Positions 22,870-34,745 of a stretch of DNA of 64,000 bases are shown one piece after another. Origin of the DNA: Neoceratodus forsteri (taxonomy: Eukaryota; Chordata; Ceratodontiformes; Ceratodontidae); contig JADMNL010000023.1 of the NCBI GenBank assembly GCA_016271365.2, forward strand, positions 606,332,501-606,396,500, in the 5' to 3' direction. Numbering within the stretch: position 1 is the stretch's first letter; each line of letters starts with the position of its first letter. The notes below the pieces were generated by a model, which was given only the letters and a program-made list of their open reading frames with translations, was not told where the DNA came from and did not search any database. The position numbers and the translations under genes were made by a program.

Positions 22870-23988
22870 TTTCCTTTATCTCTATGAAGCTGGATATTGG
22901 AATATTTTATTGCCAGAAAGTGGTGGCTTTGGTGTCCTTTAATATATGAATGTTCATGGACCCTTTTTTCCCTATGTTCTCACCAATGGCACACAGTGGG
23001 AATAACCCTGGAGTATTAGTCCCAGTGCATTAAGCCTTGTTAGTCTTGACTGATATTTTATTAAAAACAAACAACAATATTATGATAGTATTAGTATTCA
23101 TACATGAATATCATGAAAAAATCAGAAAAGGTGAACTAAGTTTCACAACCTCAACTGTACATAGTTCTTCAGGATAGTTACGTGGTTATACTATACCACC
23201 ACAGGAAGTCTCAGTGGTATTTCAGTACTTTTGGTATTCCTTCAACGTATTATAATATTATAAATGTATCTGCAATATTTTTCAAATGAGTTAAAATTAC
23301 AGCAATTTCTAGTATAAATGTGACTATACCTAGGCAGAATGGGTGCAGTCAAAGTCATGAAACTGTAAGCATTTTGTAAAAGTTAATCATATTAAAATAT
23401 AGTAATTGTAATAATGAAATGGTAATAGAAACCCAAAGGATGTAATCATGAAACACCTGTTAAATCACAGTTTCTGTCGTTTCAGAGCCTTACTTGGTGT
23501 AGGATAAACTTACAGTGTATTATATACATCAAGGTATCTCCTACTCAGAATTCTAAAATAAATGTTAGTTTGTAATTACAGTAGGTACTGGTGCAGTACA
23601 GTCCACTGCTAAGCAATATACAGCATGTGTTTCAAAAACAGATTTTACAAATATTTTGAATGTTAACTTCCTTATAAATTACAAACAGCTTAATTCTTAT
23701 AACTGTTACTTTCCTATTTCATAACTTATTATCCAACAGTTCAGACACGAACTCACAGATTACATTATATGGTTGTAAATAATGAGTTCTTGTGTCACTG
23801 CTGTCTTATGTACCAAACGTGAAGGTAACACAGAACTCATTGTCCACAGCACTGGAATAGCTACAAGGGAACCTTCAATTGAAACAAAACATTGTAACAA
23901 ATAAAATACACCAGAAATGTACTGGTAAGGCAGCAGTGGCATCTGGGATTTGGTAACAAATATAGACCATGAGTGTCAGTTATTTGTG
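22870..23988. other. Unassigned AT-rich sequence
   Basis: AT-rich intron-like DNA with no coding or repeat signal recognised. Confidence 0.35.
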
Positions 23989-24370
23989 TCAGTGGCTCAG
24001 TTGGTAGTACATTCACCTCTGGGGCCAGAAGATCAAATGGTCATGGGCTGTAGCCCCATAGCAGGCACCTGGGGTAATATCCATCATCGACACTGTAGTA
24101 CAGTCAAAGGGACTGCACACTTGAGGTACTGTCTTTAAATGAGATCTTACACTGAAGTCCTTCTGACCATCTCTGGTCACTGTCCATGTGGAAGTTAAAG
24201 ATTCCATGACACTTATCAATGAAGAGTAGGAAAGTTTTCCTGGTGTTATGGCCAATATTCCACCATCAATAAAACAGGTCCATGAAGCACACTTCCAGGA
24301 TGCACCTGGAAACAGTTTATCACAGCTTAATGTGGCTTACCTGTTCTAAAATTGTAAATAAATAAGGCGT
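23989..24370 (+). mobile_element. tRNA-derived SINE, uninterrupted copy
   Basis: Same family as the copies at 5444/11190 and 48815. The head 'gtcagtggctcagttggtag' is followed by the body 'atcgacactgta', 'gagatcttacactgaagtcc' and 'aagattccatgacactt'. At the site interrupted in the other two copies it reads straight through: 'agtaggaaagttttcctggt' (24225-24244). It ends near 24370 after 'cttacctgttc' and an AAATAAATAA tail. It is therefore the empty-site reference for the LINE insertions. Confidence 0.82.
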
Positions 24371-24388
24371 AATGTACCTGGAACCACT

Positions 24389-24545
24389 CAATATGAGGGT
24401 AATGTATGGTCTTTGGTTAATAATCACACTGTAAACACTTCAAGAGGTTGCCATGACATCATTGGTTTTCCGATGCCATGGTAACCTCAAGTAGTGTTTT
24501 CAGTGTGGTTGGTAATCAAAGACCATACATTATATTTTATAGCGT
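24389..24545. mobile_element. Hairpin MITE, copy 2
   Basis: A 157-bp palindrome: 'gtaatgtatggtctttggtt' pairs with 'aatcaaagaccatacatta', and 'aagaggttgccatgac' with 'gccatggtaacctcaag'. The outer right end read inward is 'gctataaaatataatg'. It lies about 390 bp from the TENM1 exon at 24937. Confidence 0.78.
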
Positions 24546-24936
24546 ATGGGCTACCAAGATTGTGTAATCCGGATTGAATTACTTTACAGAACATTGATTG
24601 TTGTCAGTATTCCATTTTGTTATACCATTGATATGACATACTTAAGAAGAGTTAGCAACAGATTGATGTCACAATAATGGCATAACAGGGTTGTAATCTG
24701 CTTGATTTCAGTTAAGAATAAGGCCTCCCATACATTATAACAATATAGCCTTATTAATTACGTTTGAGTATACTTTATTTCCTAGAAGTGTCTTGAGCAA
24801 AGGAATGCAAACCATAGGATACTTTTAATTACAAATTAAGAAAACATTTTTTAAGTGAATATTAAAAGTCTGCATGCTTGGGAAAATAATCTGAGGTTAA
24901 TGAGTACTTGTTGTTACAAACAAATTATTGCCTTAC

Positions 24937-26148
24937 CTGTGGTATACTTTGTAATCTCTGTAGGCTGCCAACTGGGTAGTTGTTTTCAAATGAGTATAAA
25001 TTAAATGGTCTGGGGCTGTTGTTTAATTCATTCCATATGTTATGGTTTGGAATTGTCCATCGCCCAGCAATGGCATCATAATCTCTTTGTCCCAGATGAA
25101 CTAGTTTAGTTAGGGATCATAAAGTCCACCATGGAAGCCAATGATAACCTGGAAATCTGGGTTTGTATCTTGGTATATATCTCCATAAGGTGTATATGAG
25201 ACTTCTTTGATTACTTGACCCCTACTGCTAAAGACAGCCAATGGAGTTCCAGAGTTATCACAAGCAACATAATATTCTTCTCCGGTGCTTAGTTCCATAG
25301 CGATAAGTTGACCTTGAAGGTCATAATAGAGTGACGTTATTTCAGAACTTGAATGATTGTACATATGAGTAATTCTGATGGGATTGGTAAGATCTGCATA
25401 AAAGAACTGCAAGTGTTGTCCTAGATTTGACTTACTAGAAACTCTTCTTCCAAGCCCATCATAGTGGCACTGAACACTCCATCCTGCAACTTTGTTATAG
25501 GCTTTGCTTAGTAGACCATTTGAGTTGTAGTCAAATATTGTATTGCCTCTTTGTCTGAGGAAACCATCTTCATCCACTTTATACTGAATATCTCCTAGTC
25601 TAGTAATGCGATCACTTAGATCATACCTTAGAGGAGTTAGACGAGCACTGTTACCATGACTGCAAGTTGATGTTTCCATTTAGATCATAACTATATCGCC
25701 ACTGTGCTCTATCATTAATGGAGACTGTTTGCAGTTGGCCATCAGCATCATATTCATAAGAATATCTTGTGATATTGTTATCAACACCCACTCTGATATC
25801 ACATATTATCATGCACTCACATTATCATACTGGATAGTCATCCAATAGGCTATGGACTTCAAAATTTCATACTGGACTTCAATTACTTGACCATTGGCAT
25901 TGAATATCTTGGTATGTTTCATTGCAGTAGTAGTTATGACCTGATTTAGGTCATAAGTGATGACACTGAATTTTCCAAACTGTTCAGTCCTTCCTGAGAC
26001 ATCAACATACCGATATAGATCTATAGGAAGAGGTGTTTCATTTATCATGGCCTGCATGCTGGTTACACGAAAGTTGTTGTAGCTGTAGTCAAACGCATTA
26101 CAAGCCCTTCCTCACTAAATCGGAAGATCTGCCGACCAATAAGTGGAC
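24937..26148 (-). CDS. TENM1: Teneurin-1 exon (long YD-repeat exon), frame disrupted
   Basis: An internal exon of 1212 bp on the minus strand. The acceptor is 'ctaacag' before 26148 and the donor 'gtaagg' after 24937. It completes the codon split at the end of the 41572 exon (T-G). Decoded pieces in order: [161 protein letters not shown], and [15 protein letters not shown]. These are the teneurin YD repeats and RHS-type barrel of the extracellular region. [18 protein letters not shown] and YTPYGDIY point to paralogue 1. The frame changes five times through missing bases (see findings), and no substitution-type stops were found in the conserved frame. Confidence 0.93.
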
Positions 26149-27302
26149 CTGTTAGCAATGAAAATAAGACAAATCAGAAAGATCAGAATATCAACATATG
26201 CAGACTAAGTTAATGAATAATTTGATATCTGCTTTATTCAACTGATTTGACAATTGTATCACTGAAATGAAGCATGGAGATGTGTGATAACAAATGAAGT
26301 AATCTGACTCTTTAGAAATGGTTCCTTGTGAAAGTCAAGCTCGTGAAAACTCTGTTTATTTAGTTATTATTTGTTTATTGATAACTGGGTAAGTTGGACT
26401 GAGACATAGGTCTCTTTTTCAACACAACCCAGGGAAACAGGGAAGACAGTACAACACAATACATTACAATATACTACAATATGATTAATTTCAGGTGACT
26501 TTAAAACATCTTTATATTCAATATATTTTATTATTTTCATTTCTTGGCTGGATTTTCAGGTGGTGCAGGACTTGCATCAAGTCCTGTGTCACAACATTTA
26601 GTTTCTGCTGCTATGCCAGTTCCAGGTGCCACAACTGTGCCCAATTTTCTGAGCTTGAATGCAGTCATGACAGTTTCCCACTTTATGGCAGCTTGCACCA
26701 AATCTCAGGCACAAGTGCTGTAAAAATGATCCGAGATTGATGTAGGCTAGACCACAAAAGATGGTCTAACTTGGGTCAGTTGCTGCATGGCATGGAAAAT
26801 ACCATTAGATTCTCACAAGCCCAGTGCGCCATCTCTTTGGCGTACAAAGGCTTGTGGCAGTCTCCAAGCTTTGAAATCCATCCCTTTGTTTTCTTAGCAT
26901 GTTAAATATTTTGTGTAGAGCAATTACAGAGGCTAAATCAAGTAACTAATATTGTTAATTGATGGTATTACGTATACATCCTTCTAATATTTAGCTGCAG
27001 ATACTTTATAAACAGAGACATTTGTTTAAGCATAGGACTATTTTAAATAAGAATTCAGTTTCTCATTGTAGCTGTGGTTATTTAAATTATGTAGCAAATA
27101 AACACTGTTTCCATTATGAGCTGCTTTAAGGTGCTGAACCATGTAAACAGTATTCTTTTCTGTGTGTCATTGTGTTTTTAAATGTTTTAACACCCCAATG
27201 CGACATGGACTTCACTGATTGGTTAACATAATTTTAATTGCACAACTTTTCACTATAAATGCTAAGCACTTTTACCTTATCATTAGATTACTCTGAAGAA
27301 GC
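26149..27302. other. TENM1 intron start; no further gene found
   Basis: This is the acceptor-side part of the 15.4 kb intron between the TENM1 exons at 41572-41959 and 24937-26148. A fragment at about 26360-26450 ('attgataactgggtaag') resembles reversed SINE tails seen elsewhere. Nothing else was recognised. Confidence 0.5.
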
Positions 27303-27450
27303 TTGGCAGGGCCTTTGGCTTGCTCTGACACACACAGAGGTCAAGTGACTTGCTTGGAGTCACACTGTGAACAGTGGTGGGGATTGAACTTTCAGCATCC
27401 AGGTTCAAAGTTCAGTACTAACCACTCAGCCCAAATTACCTGCCACGCCA
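27303..27450 (-). mobile_element. MIR-like tRNA SINE
   Basis: The plus strand shows the reversed signature of a MIR-type SINE: 'gaggtcaagtgacttgc', 'gagtcacactgtgaac', 'ggggattgaactttc' (B-box region) and 'gtactaaccactcagcc' (A-box region). Only about 150 bp is preserved. Confidence 0.65.
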
Positions 27451-28542
27451 TTAACTTGTGCTGTAATTATTGTTTAAATGATGGACTACAGTACATGCAA
27501 GTGTTCTTTGGTGAAAATAAACATTTTCTAACTCTCTTAATTCTGTGTTATGTATAAAATACCTTTGATTTGCTACTGTTTCTACTTTGTTGGAAACAAA
27601 TGCCATCTTAAATCAAACCACAGCACATAATATGGTTCAACAACAGCCCTTCATTTTAACTTGCCCCCATGGTTCATATTTGCCTTGACATTCTTACATC
27701 ATCAGGTCTTTGAAAATGACAGTGACAGTACATGAAACAATAGATGACAGGATCCCTTCCTGGCAGGTAAAATGTACACTTTATGATTTAAATGGGACAG
27801 GACCTCTGTGTGACTTTCTGTTTTTTTTTAGCCAGTGCTGTTTATGCCACCCCAGGCTGGTCCCATCATCAGGGGCCAACCCTTCTGGCCTGTCACCATG
27901 GCCTCATGTGGACTTAATGTCCAACTCCCATCTACTCAAGGGCCCCCAATAGTGGGGGAGAATTTATAGGTACTTATTTCATTCCTGTTTTCAGAACATA
28001 TATTAATCCCCAAATGATCAAATGTTACTTGTACCTGAATAAAAGGTGATGTAAAACTGATTTTGTATGATTTTTTATGGACAACATTCTATATTGTTTT
28101 CCCTCATAGACCAAAGAATACCAAATTTTGACTGAATCGTTGCATGTATTCTGAACCCTGAGCATGAGCTGTTGCTCTGTCAGTTCAAAGTTCCATGCAG
28201 AAACATACAGTCAGAATTCCAAATACCTGGTTCCAAGAAGTGACCATAATAGAATATTGTCCATAAAAGAAACCAATGTAATGTAAGGAGAGCCTTATTA
28301 CCTGTTAAAATCAGTAAGATTGTTTCTTGTAATCCCACCGCTATGAAGTCAGGTGTTGTTAACCCTCTTGAGTATGCCATAGTGATGGGATTACAGCTGG
28401 AGCCAATTCTGATGCATGCATTTGAAGGTAGCAGCTCACAACAAATGGCCACAGCAGTGAGAGCTGCCCATATGGAGATAGGTGGAATGGGAAAAAGAAA
28501 AAAGTAAGGGCCGGCTGTCTTCATTCACCTTTGTACCCCATA
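27451..28542. other. Unassigned TENM1 intron sequence
   Basis: No coding signal. The 114-codon minus frame at 28180-28524 and the 80-codon plus frame at 27710-27952 show no known domain or splice context and are taken as chance. Confidence 0.4.
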
Positions 28543-28711
28543 CACTATAAGAAATAATACCTGAGGATCGGTTGTCAACCTCACTGAAATCACCTCTTGT
28601 GGTTGCCATGACAATGGTAAACCTCTTGAGCTACGCTCTCAAGGTTCACTAGGCCGTCCTGGTGATTGCAGTGTGGTTAAGAACCAATCCTCAGGCATTA
28701 TTCTCTATATA
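28543..28711. mobile_element. Hairpin MITE, copy 3
   Basis: A 169-bp palindrome: 'aataatacctgaggatcggt' pairs with 'accaatcctcaggcattatt', with an inner 'gtggttgccatgac'. The left end 'cactataagaaataat' and the right end read inward 'atatagagaataatg' match the termini of the copies at 22180 and 24389. Confidence 0.78.
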
Positions 28712-28806
28712 AATCACAGTTTTCTCATCAACCTTCATTCGGATACGAGTACAGTTAATTATGGATCTCTTGGTGGTACAAATGTAGTTTCTGAAAACAG
28801 GAATGT

Positions 28807-28842
<36 letters not shown>

Positions 28843-28881
28843 GCACATGCACGCCCAACACACATACACAGACAGACACAA

Positions 28882-28927
<46 letters not shown>
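28807..28927. repeat. (CA)n microsatellite, compound
   Basis: Two CA runs (28807-28841 and about 28882-28927) are separated by a degenerate CA-rich spacer. The open frames over it on both strands translate to TH and CV repeats and are artefacts. Confidence 0.97.
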
Positions 28928-28929
<2 letters not shown>

Positions 28930-28931
<2 letters not shown>

Positions 28932-30411
28932 TCTTGATTATCCTAAAAATCATTGTAAAGTAAAAGGTAATGTAAAACCAATTAATCTGACACCTTTTGA
29001 CGTATTGGAAATGAAGGGGGCAGTGCTGTTAAACTCAGATATTTGGAACTGGGCCCTAGAGGAGTTTTTGAAGCTAATATGCATGGTATAAATAAAATTG
29101 ATAACTTGTATTTTACAACTAACATAATATTCTGCTCTGACAGATGCTGAGTATGAAACAACAGCACTGCATCTTATGTAAGCAAATTGCCACGACCAAG
29201 AAGGCATGAAGAGTGATTTTGACACCTTTCTCAAACTAATTGACCCCTTTAGCCTCATTAATCAAATGACCCGTTTCTAAGTTAGCAGGACAAGAACATG
29301 TTCATTAAGGCAACAGTAATGTTATGCCTCATTACTTTACTTGATAGTGCACTGTGTTGGGTAATAGTTATTAATACCTGTTTGACTACAGCTAAATCAA
29401 GATACATCAATGATGGCTCAGTATGTGGCAAGTGGATTCTGTCAGCCTTTGAGTAATTTTATTTATTCATTTAAAAATTATTAACTGGGAAAGGCACTCT
29501 GAGCTGAGGCTTGTTTCCATGTGTGAGCTGGGGAGGAGAAGGAATACTGGAAGAACAATTAAAACAAACATCAGAGTGCGGTTTCATAGACAACTTGCAG
29601 GTGCAAGAGCAAACGATGATCAAGCAGGAAAACAAAACCATGGCTCATAACAATGAGTTGTTGACAATGTGCCAGTATTAAAATAAAGTGCTCAGTGCCT
29701 CTTTGAGAAGGTGGCAGTATTTTGGGGTACACCACCAAGGGCCCCACATTGTAAATTTGTTCAGGATGAAGATGTGCTGTCACATTTTCCATCAATATTG
29801 TAAATACTGTATGTTCAATTGAAATGAAAACAAAATGCAAAATAGGTCAGTCACTACTTTCTGTTTGACTGAGAGTTCAATAAATCTGGCCATGTTACTG
29901 GTACCCTTTTCTTATTCATTGCTTCCCAAAAGTCAAAGTTCCAGCTTTACCTTACTTATTAATACTAATAACCATAGATAAGCACATTAGGCAGCAACTA
30001 CACTGTAGGTCTTACTACTGTCGACATAACCACATAGACAGCTTGGTAGCAGGGTAGGAGCACTGCACTACTATTACTGTGGGAGATCCTGGGATCCTGA
30101 AATGTGTGTGAGGTGTGTGTGTTTGTTTGTGAGGCAGTTAACCACAAAATGACATTCAGATTAGGGCTGTGTGACTGTGGCAGCACCTTGAAATGGGGAA
30201 GAAGAGCAAAAGAAGTATAAGAGCAGAAATGAAGGTGGGAAAATTTAAAGAAGAATGAAAACAGGTTCTGCAAGCACATTGTGTGTCAACACAATGTTGC
30301 ATCCCCACCACACCAGCAGTAGGGTGCTTAAATCAGTTTCTGTACGCTAGTGAAACTGTTGCACTGAGGGTGATTTTAAGTTCAGTCAGCTGATTTGACC
30401 AAATGGGAACA
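28930..30411. other. TENM1 intron sequence with a decayed SINE tail
   Basis: Around 29455-29530 the plus strand reads 'aactgggaaaggcactctga', the reversed 3' tail shared with the SINE/LINE ends at 31.73 and 21.26 kb. The remainder is unassigned. Confidence 0.4.
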
Positions 30412-31228
30412 ATTTTCAAAGTCCCCTGAAATTGGCACACAGTGCACCAAACCCCGCCTGCAGAAAACTCGGGTGTGCCTGGGACCCTGCACCAGATTTT
30501 CAAAGAACTGGGGTACTGGCTCCAAAGTTCCCGAGTCTGCCACTAGCCATCCTGTGCACCAAACAAATCATGCATGGGATGGGAATGCTGCAAACTATTG
30601 GACATTTGGGTGGCAGTAGTAGCATGGCACAGACCTGCCGCCATGCATTCGGATGGCTAGCAGGGCTTGTGGAGGCAGGATGGGCAGGTTGGAGTGGGGT
30701 GGTGGCAGACACTGGATGGGGACACAGCATGGCTGCCTCTGTGCCAGGGACTGGGCTGTGTGGGGGTGGTCATCTGACTGGCGCCTGGGGGCCTTGGATG
30801 GTACCAACTGCAGCTCCACCAGTGCTGGGACAGGTGTGAGTGTGGATTGGCTGTGGAATTCTACTGGCACTAGCTGCAATAGGGGCACAGACCACCTCCC
30901 ACCAAGCCACAGCTCCAGGAATGGTGCATGGTCTGTTAGACTAGCTCCAGGCTGGCCTAAGCCCTGCTGAGCCCTGTGCCTGGTATCAGTCTTATGGAAT
31001 CCCCAAACAGGGATATGCCTGCACCGCCATGGTGCATGCCCCCATCCACCAGGGTGCAGCCATGCATCCACCGCAAAGCATGGCTGACACAGCTGGCCCT
31101 CCATTTGGCAGCACAAGGCAACATCTGAAAATCAGGAATGGTGCATGCTGTGGTGCCACGATGCCCCTTGTGTCATTGCTTGTTGGCACAAGCACTATGT
31201 GCCATTCCTGATCTTTTGAAAATTGGGC
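30412..31228. mobile_element. GC-rich unclassified element with inverted ends
   Basis: The left end 'caattttcaaagtcccctga' with 'attggcacac' mirrors the right end, which reads inward 'caattttcaaaagatcagga' with 'atggcacat'. The interior is markedly GC-rich against an AT-rich background and contains inverted blocks ('tgcaccgccatgg' near 31020). Open frames of 135 and 173 codons on opposite strands reflect the GC content and carry no known domain. Probably a non-autonomous foldback or MITE-like element. Confidence 0.6.
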
Positions 31229-31239
31229 CCCATGGTTCT

Positions 31240-31703
31240 TGCAACCTGTTACAGAAAGAATGTGATTCAAAGGGGAACTCTTCACCAGCAAGGGCCCTGA
31301 CACTCAAGTGTGGGGCTGGTCCCAATGTGCACTTTGTGTACAAAAACATTTTGGTTTACTAATTGTTTACTGTAGTATAGTAGATTGTATCAGACTAATT
31401 TTGCTTAGCTGTAGGCTGTCATCTTCTTTACTACAAATCCCAGAATCTCCTGCTGCTGAAATCAGAGCAGTAGGCAGCAGTGAGAAGATTCAATAGCCTG
31501 CAGTGTGTGTTGGAAGCTTATATAATTTCTGATCTTTTGTTTGCTGGTCCACATTATCCTTTATAGACTCGCACAACCACAGAGGACTATACTTAACCCC
31601 TGGAGAAAAGTAGTCCCAGAAAACATCTGAGCAAAGATTAAAAGTGGTAATGTGCAATACAGGCTATTGAATCTTCCACTACTGCCTACTGCTCTGATGT
31701 CAG
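31240..31703. mobile_element. Foldback element, left part (A-B-loop-B')
   Basis: A at 31240-31445 ('actcaagtgtggggctggtc', 'catcagactaattttg' type motifs) recurs inverted at 34548-34745. B at about 31451-31500 ('cagagcagtaggcag', 'agattcaatagcctg') recurs inverted at about 31658-31703 ('caggctattgaatctt', 'ctgcctactgctctg'). A-B-loop-B'-A' would be one hairpin of about 660 bp, now split between B' and A' by a LINE. Confidence 0.72.
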
Positions 31704-34540
31704 CTGCACATGATTATGATTATTATTATTTGAAAATTGCTGACTGGGACAGGCACACTGAGCCAAGGCTCATTTCCAGGTGCAACTCCAGGAAAGGAAA
31801 ACACAATTACAAAAAATACAAACCAGGCTGATAATGATAATTACAAAACAATGTCATAAAGTGCATAAGTCATAGTGCAATACAACCAGTAATGACAAAA
31901 TTGTGAACAGGATATCCAGTAAGTAGTGTGCTGTGTCAAAACAATTGTGTAAATAAGGTAACTTCAAAACTGGGGAGGAACCCAGATGATGGGATGCAGG
32001 ACCAGTACTTGCAGGTCCAGTCAGTGGAGGTAAAGAGAGTGGGTAGGAGCAAGGAGGAGAAGGAGAAGTTTTAGTTGATGCCTAAAGGAGTTAAAGGATG
32101 GAGAGACAGATGGAGGTTGGTAGATGATCCCAGAGTGAGGGGTGACAAGTGAGAAAGCAGATTTTCAAGCTAAGGAGTATGGGTAAGGAAGGGAAAAGTG
32201 TGGGTCCCTGGAGTTCAAGGAGTAGGTGGAAAGGGAATGGAGGGATAAGTAGGAGGCAGGAATTCAGACAAGTATTTTGAGATGAGGGAGGCATGATGGA
32301 GCTGGAGATGTGCGGGGAGTGAGAGGAAGGATATGAGGAACAGAGGGAGCAGTGGTGGTGTGAGAGGAAGAGTTAGTAGCAACGTGGCAGAAGGAGTTGC
32401 AGAGGATGTCCAGACTGATCAAGGAGGTGGATGAGGTATTTCTATAGAGCACATAGTCAAAGACCAGGAGAACCATTATGGTGACTTTTTCCCAGCAGAC
32501 CAGCAGAGAGAGGTATTCCTTATTGTGGTACAGGGCTCCAAGTTTGGGACAGAGTTTGGCATGGATGGCATCAATGTGAGCTGAAAAGTCAAGCCTGCTA
32601 TTTAACCAAATACTGAAGTACTTCAAGGTTGGGATGGCTTCAAGCATGGAGCCATCTAACATGAAGAAAATGTGGAGGGGTGAGCTGGGCAAATATCTGG
32701 CTGGCATGAAAGGTCATAGACGTGTTTTTTTGTGTCGACCCTGAGCTGGGTGGCTTAAAACCAGTGCAGAACATTATGAAAATCATGCTGCAGTGGGACT
32801 CGACAGAAGCAATTGAGGACCTGAGGTGTAGAGGACTGTGTCATCTGCATACAAGTAAATGTGCAAGTTGGCACAGATAGAGGGAGGTTATTGAGGAAGA
32901 TCGAGACTAGGATTGGACCATGGATGGAGCCTCGTGTGAACTGGCCTGGATAAGGAGAAGGGGACAGTATGCCTCCTACCTGTTCTGACTGTTGATGACC
33001 TGTGAGAATGGATTGGAGCCACTTGACAGCAGGGGCTAAGAGGTAGGCAGTGCTCATCTTATCAAGGAGGAGAGAGGGACACTGAATCAAGAGCTTTGGC
33101 CAGGTGATGAAAATGGCCACTGTGGTGTGCACCCGATCCATTCCTGTATGGACTGGAGGGTAAGGCTTGTCTGTTTGCAGATGACACAAGATCTGAAACA
33201 GAGTAGATGATCCAGATGGGGTGGGCAGAATGAGAAGAGATCTGGATAAACTAGCAAAATGGTCAGAAGAGTGGCAACTGGGATTTAATGCAAAGAAGTG
33301 CAAGATCATGCACATAGGGAAAAGAAACCTGAAGCCACCTATAGGCTGGGAAGGAGTTGCTGGCAGTCACAAAGGAAGAAAGAGACGTGTGCATCATCAC
33401 CACTGATGACCTGAAATCATCCAAGCAGACCTCTAAAGCAGTAGTAAGGCTAGGGGGATGTTAGGGTGTATTAGTAGGGGTATCACAAGTTGTAAGAGGA
33501 GATAATAATCCTCTTTACAAGACACTGGTTAAGCCCCATCTGGAGCACTGCATGCAGTACTAGAGACCACACTCTCACAAGGATATTAACCAAATTGAGC
33601 AGTCCAGAGAAGGCAACCAAAATGGCAGGACTGCATCAGAAGACATATGAGGACAGATTAACCGAGCTCAACATGTATACCCCTAGAGCAAAGGAGGAGA
33701 GAGGTGATATGATCAAACATTCAAACACCTTAAGGGCATTAACAAGATGAAAGAGTCTAACATGTTTAAATATAAGAAAATAGCAGGACAAGAGGACACA
33801 GCATGAGATTAGAGGAGGCCAATTAAGGGGAATGTGAGGAAATTCTTTCACAGAAAGAGTGGTGGATGCATGAATGGCCTACCTCAGGAAGTGGCTATGA
33901 ATACAGTGCAGGGCTTCAAACAGGCATGGGATAGGCATAAGGGAGCAATACAGATGAGTATGAATAGATAGGCCACTGACAGAGCAAAGGCCGATGGTTA
34001 CATTTATAAGGTAGAAAAGAAATGGGCAGACTGGATGGGCCTTGTCGGTCCTTATCTGCGCCAACCTCTATGTTTCTATGTTTCTATGTTTCCTGACAGG
34101 ATGGAATCAGTGACTCTAAATGGGGAGGTGAAGGTGTAGTGATCCCTCCTAAAAGCAGACTGGAAGGAGAGAGGAAGTTTGAGAAGTGGAGAAGTCGGCA
34201 ATCAGTGAGTAGACTTGTTTCTTTTGCAACTTTGTAAGGAAAGAGTGGAGGCAGATGGGGTGGAAGTCAGCAGAAGATAGATCACCCACTTTGTGGAGTG
34301 GGAAGATCATGGCAAACTTCCAAGACTGATGAACAATTAAAAGGATGACAAGAGGTTCAGTAGGTAAGTGTTGGGGGGCAATGGCTGGAGTTGACAGATG
34401 GAAGAGTTTAGGGTCAAAACCATCTGGGCTTGATTCGAAGTGTTTAGTGAGGACAGTGCAAGAAGGGCTTCCTGGGGACTGATAGATGGAAAGTCAAAAC
34501 TGTAGGGAGAGGAGAGAAAGTAGAAGGAAATCTGGAATTC
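31704..34540 (-). mobile_element. Jockey-group (L2/CR1/Rex1-like) LINE copy 1, itself interrupted
   Basis: Its 3' end is at the left (ATT-rich tail at 31710-31725). The minus-strand frames 32264-32707 and 32755-33315 give the end of an RT-containing ORF2: an ITWPKLL segment at motif A, APAVKWLQSILTG, a GSIHGPILVSIFLNNLP segment (motif B/C region, normally GSILGPLLFSIFINDLP), then FSAHIDAIHAKLCPKLGALY downstream of the catalytic core. From about 34090 to 34540 the frame resumes upstream of the RT core. The element is split by a CR1-type fragment at 33167-34091 and carries many frameshifts. A second copy is at 34880-37810 on the plus strand. Confidence 0.75.
33167..34091 (+). mobile_element. 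CR1-type LINE family A fragment nested in LINE copy 1
   Basis: It begins 'gtctgtttgcagatgacaca' (the LFADDT catalytic RT motif) and continues with a KWSEEWQLGFNAKKCKIMHIG segment in the frame at 33221-33406 and 'tggagcactgcatgcagtac'. Next come 'agagtggtggatgcatgaat' and 'ggatgggccttgtcggtcct', and the end is a triple 'tctatgttt'. It interrupts the minus-strand LINE, which continues on both sides. Confidence 0.85.
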
Positions 34541-34547
34541 TGAGATT

Positions 34548-34745
34548 TGTAGTAAAAGAAGAAGTCAGCCTACAAGTGAACAAAATTAGTCTGATGTAAT
34601 CTACTATGCTATACTACAGTAAACAGTAAGTAAACCAAAATGTTTTACTCACAAACTGCACATTTGACCAGCTCCACACTTGAATGTGGGGTCCTTTGTG
34701 CTGACTGGTGCCCTTTAAACAGCCAGTTAGTCAGCAAAAGGCATC
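34548..34745. mobile_element. Foldback element, right arm (A')
   Basis: Inverted copy of 31240-31445: 'gtctgatgtaatctactatg', 'aaccaaaatgttttactcac' and 'ccagctccacacttgaatgt' all have reverse-complement partners there. It closes the hairpin split by the LINE at 31704-34540. Confidence 0.75.

Noticed and set aside
24937..26148. TENM1 as a processed pseudogene
   Set aside because: Exons are separated by large introns with canonical splice sites and consistent phases. A processed copy would be intronless. A duplicated unprocessed pseudogene remains possible.
24937..26148. Assignment to TENM2, TENM3 or TENM4
   Set aside because: [26 protein letters not shown] and SFENNYPVG fit teneurin-1. As recalled, the other paralogues differ at these positions.
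28691..28963. Threonine-histidine and cysteine-valine repeat proteins
   Set aside because: They are translations of the CA microsatellite on each strand.
30595..31116. 173-codon minus frame and 135-codon plus frame
   Set aside because: They follow from local GC richness inside a non-coding element with inverted ends. No domain is seen.
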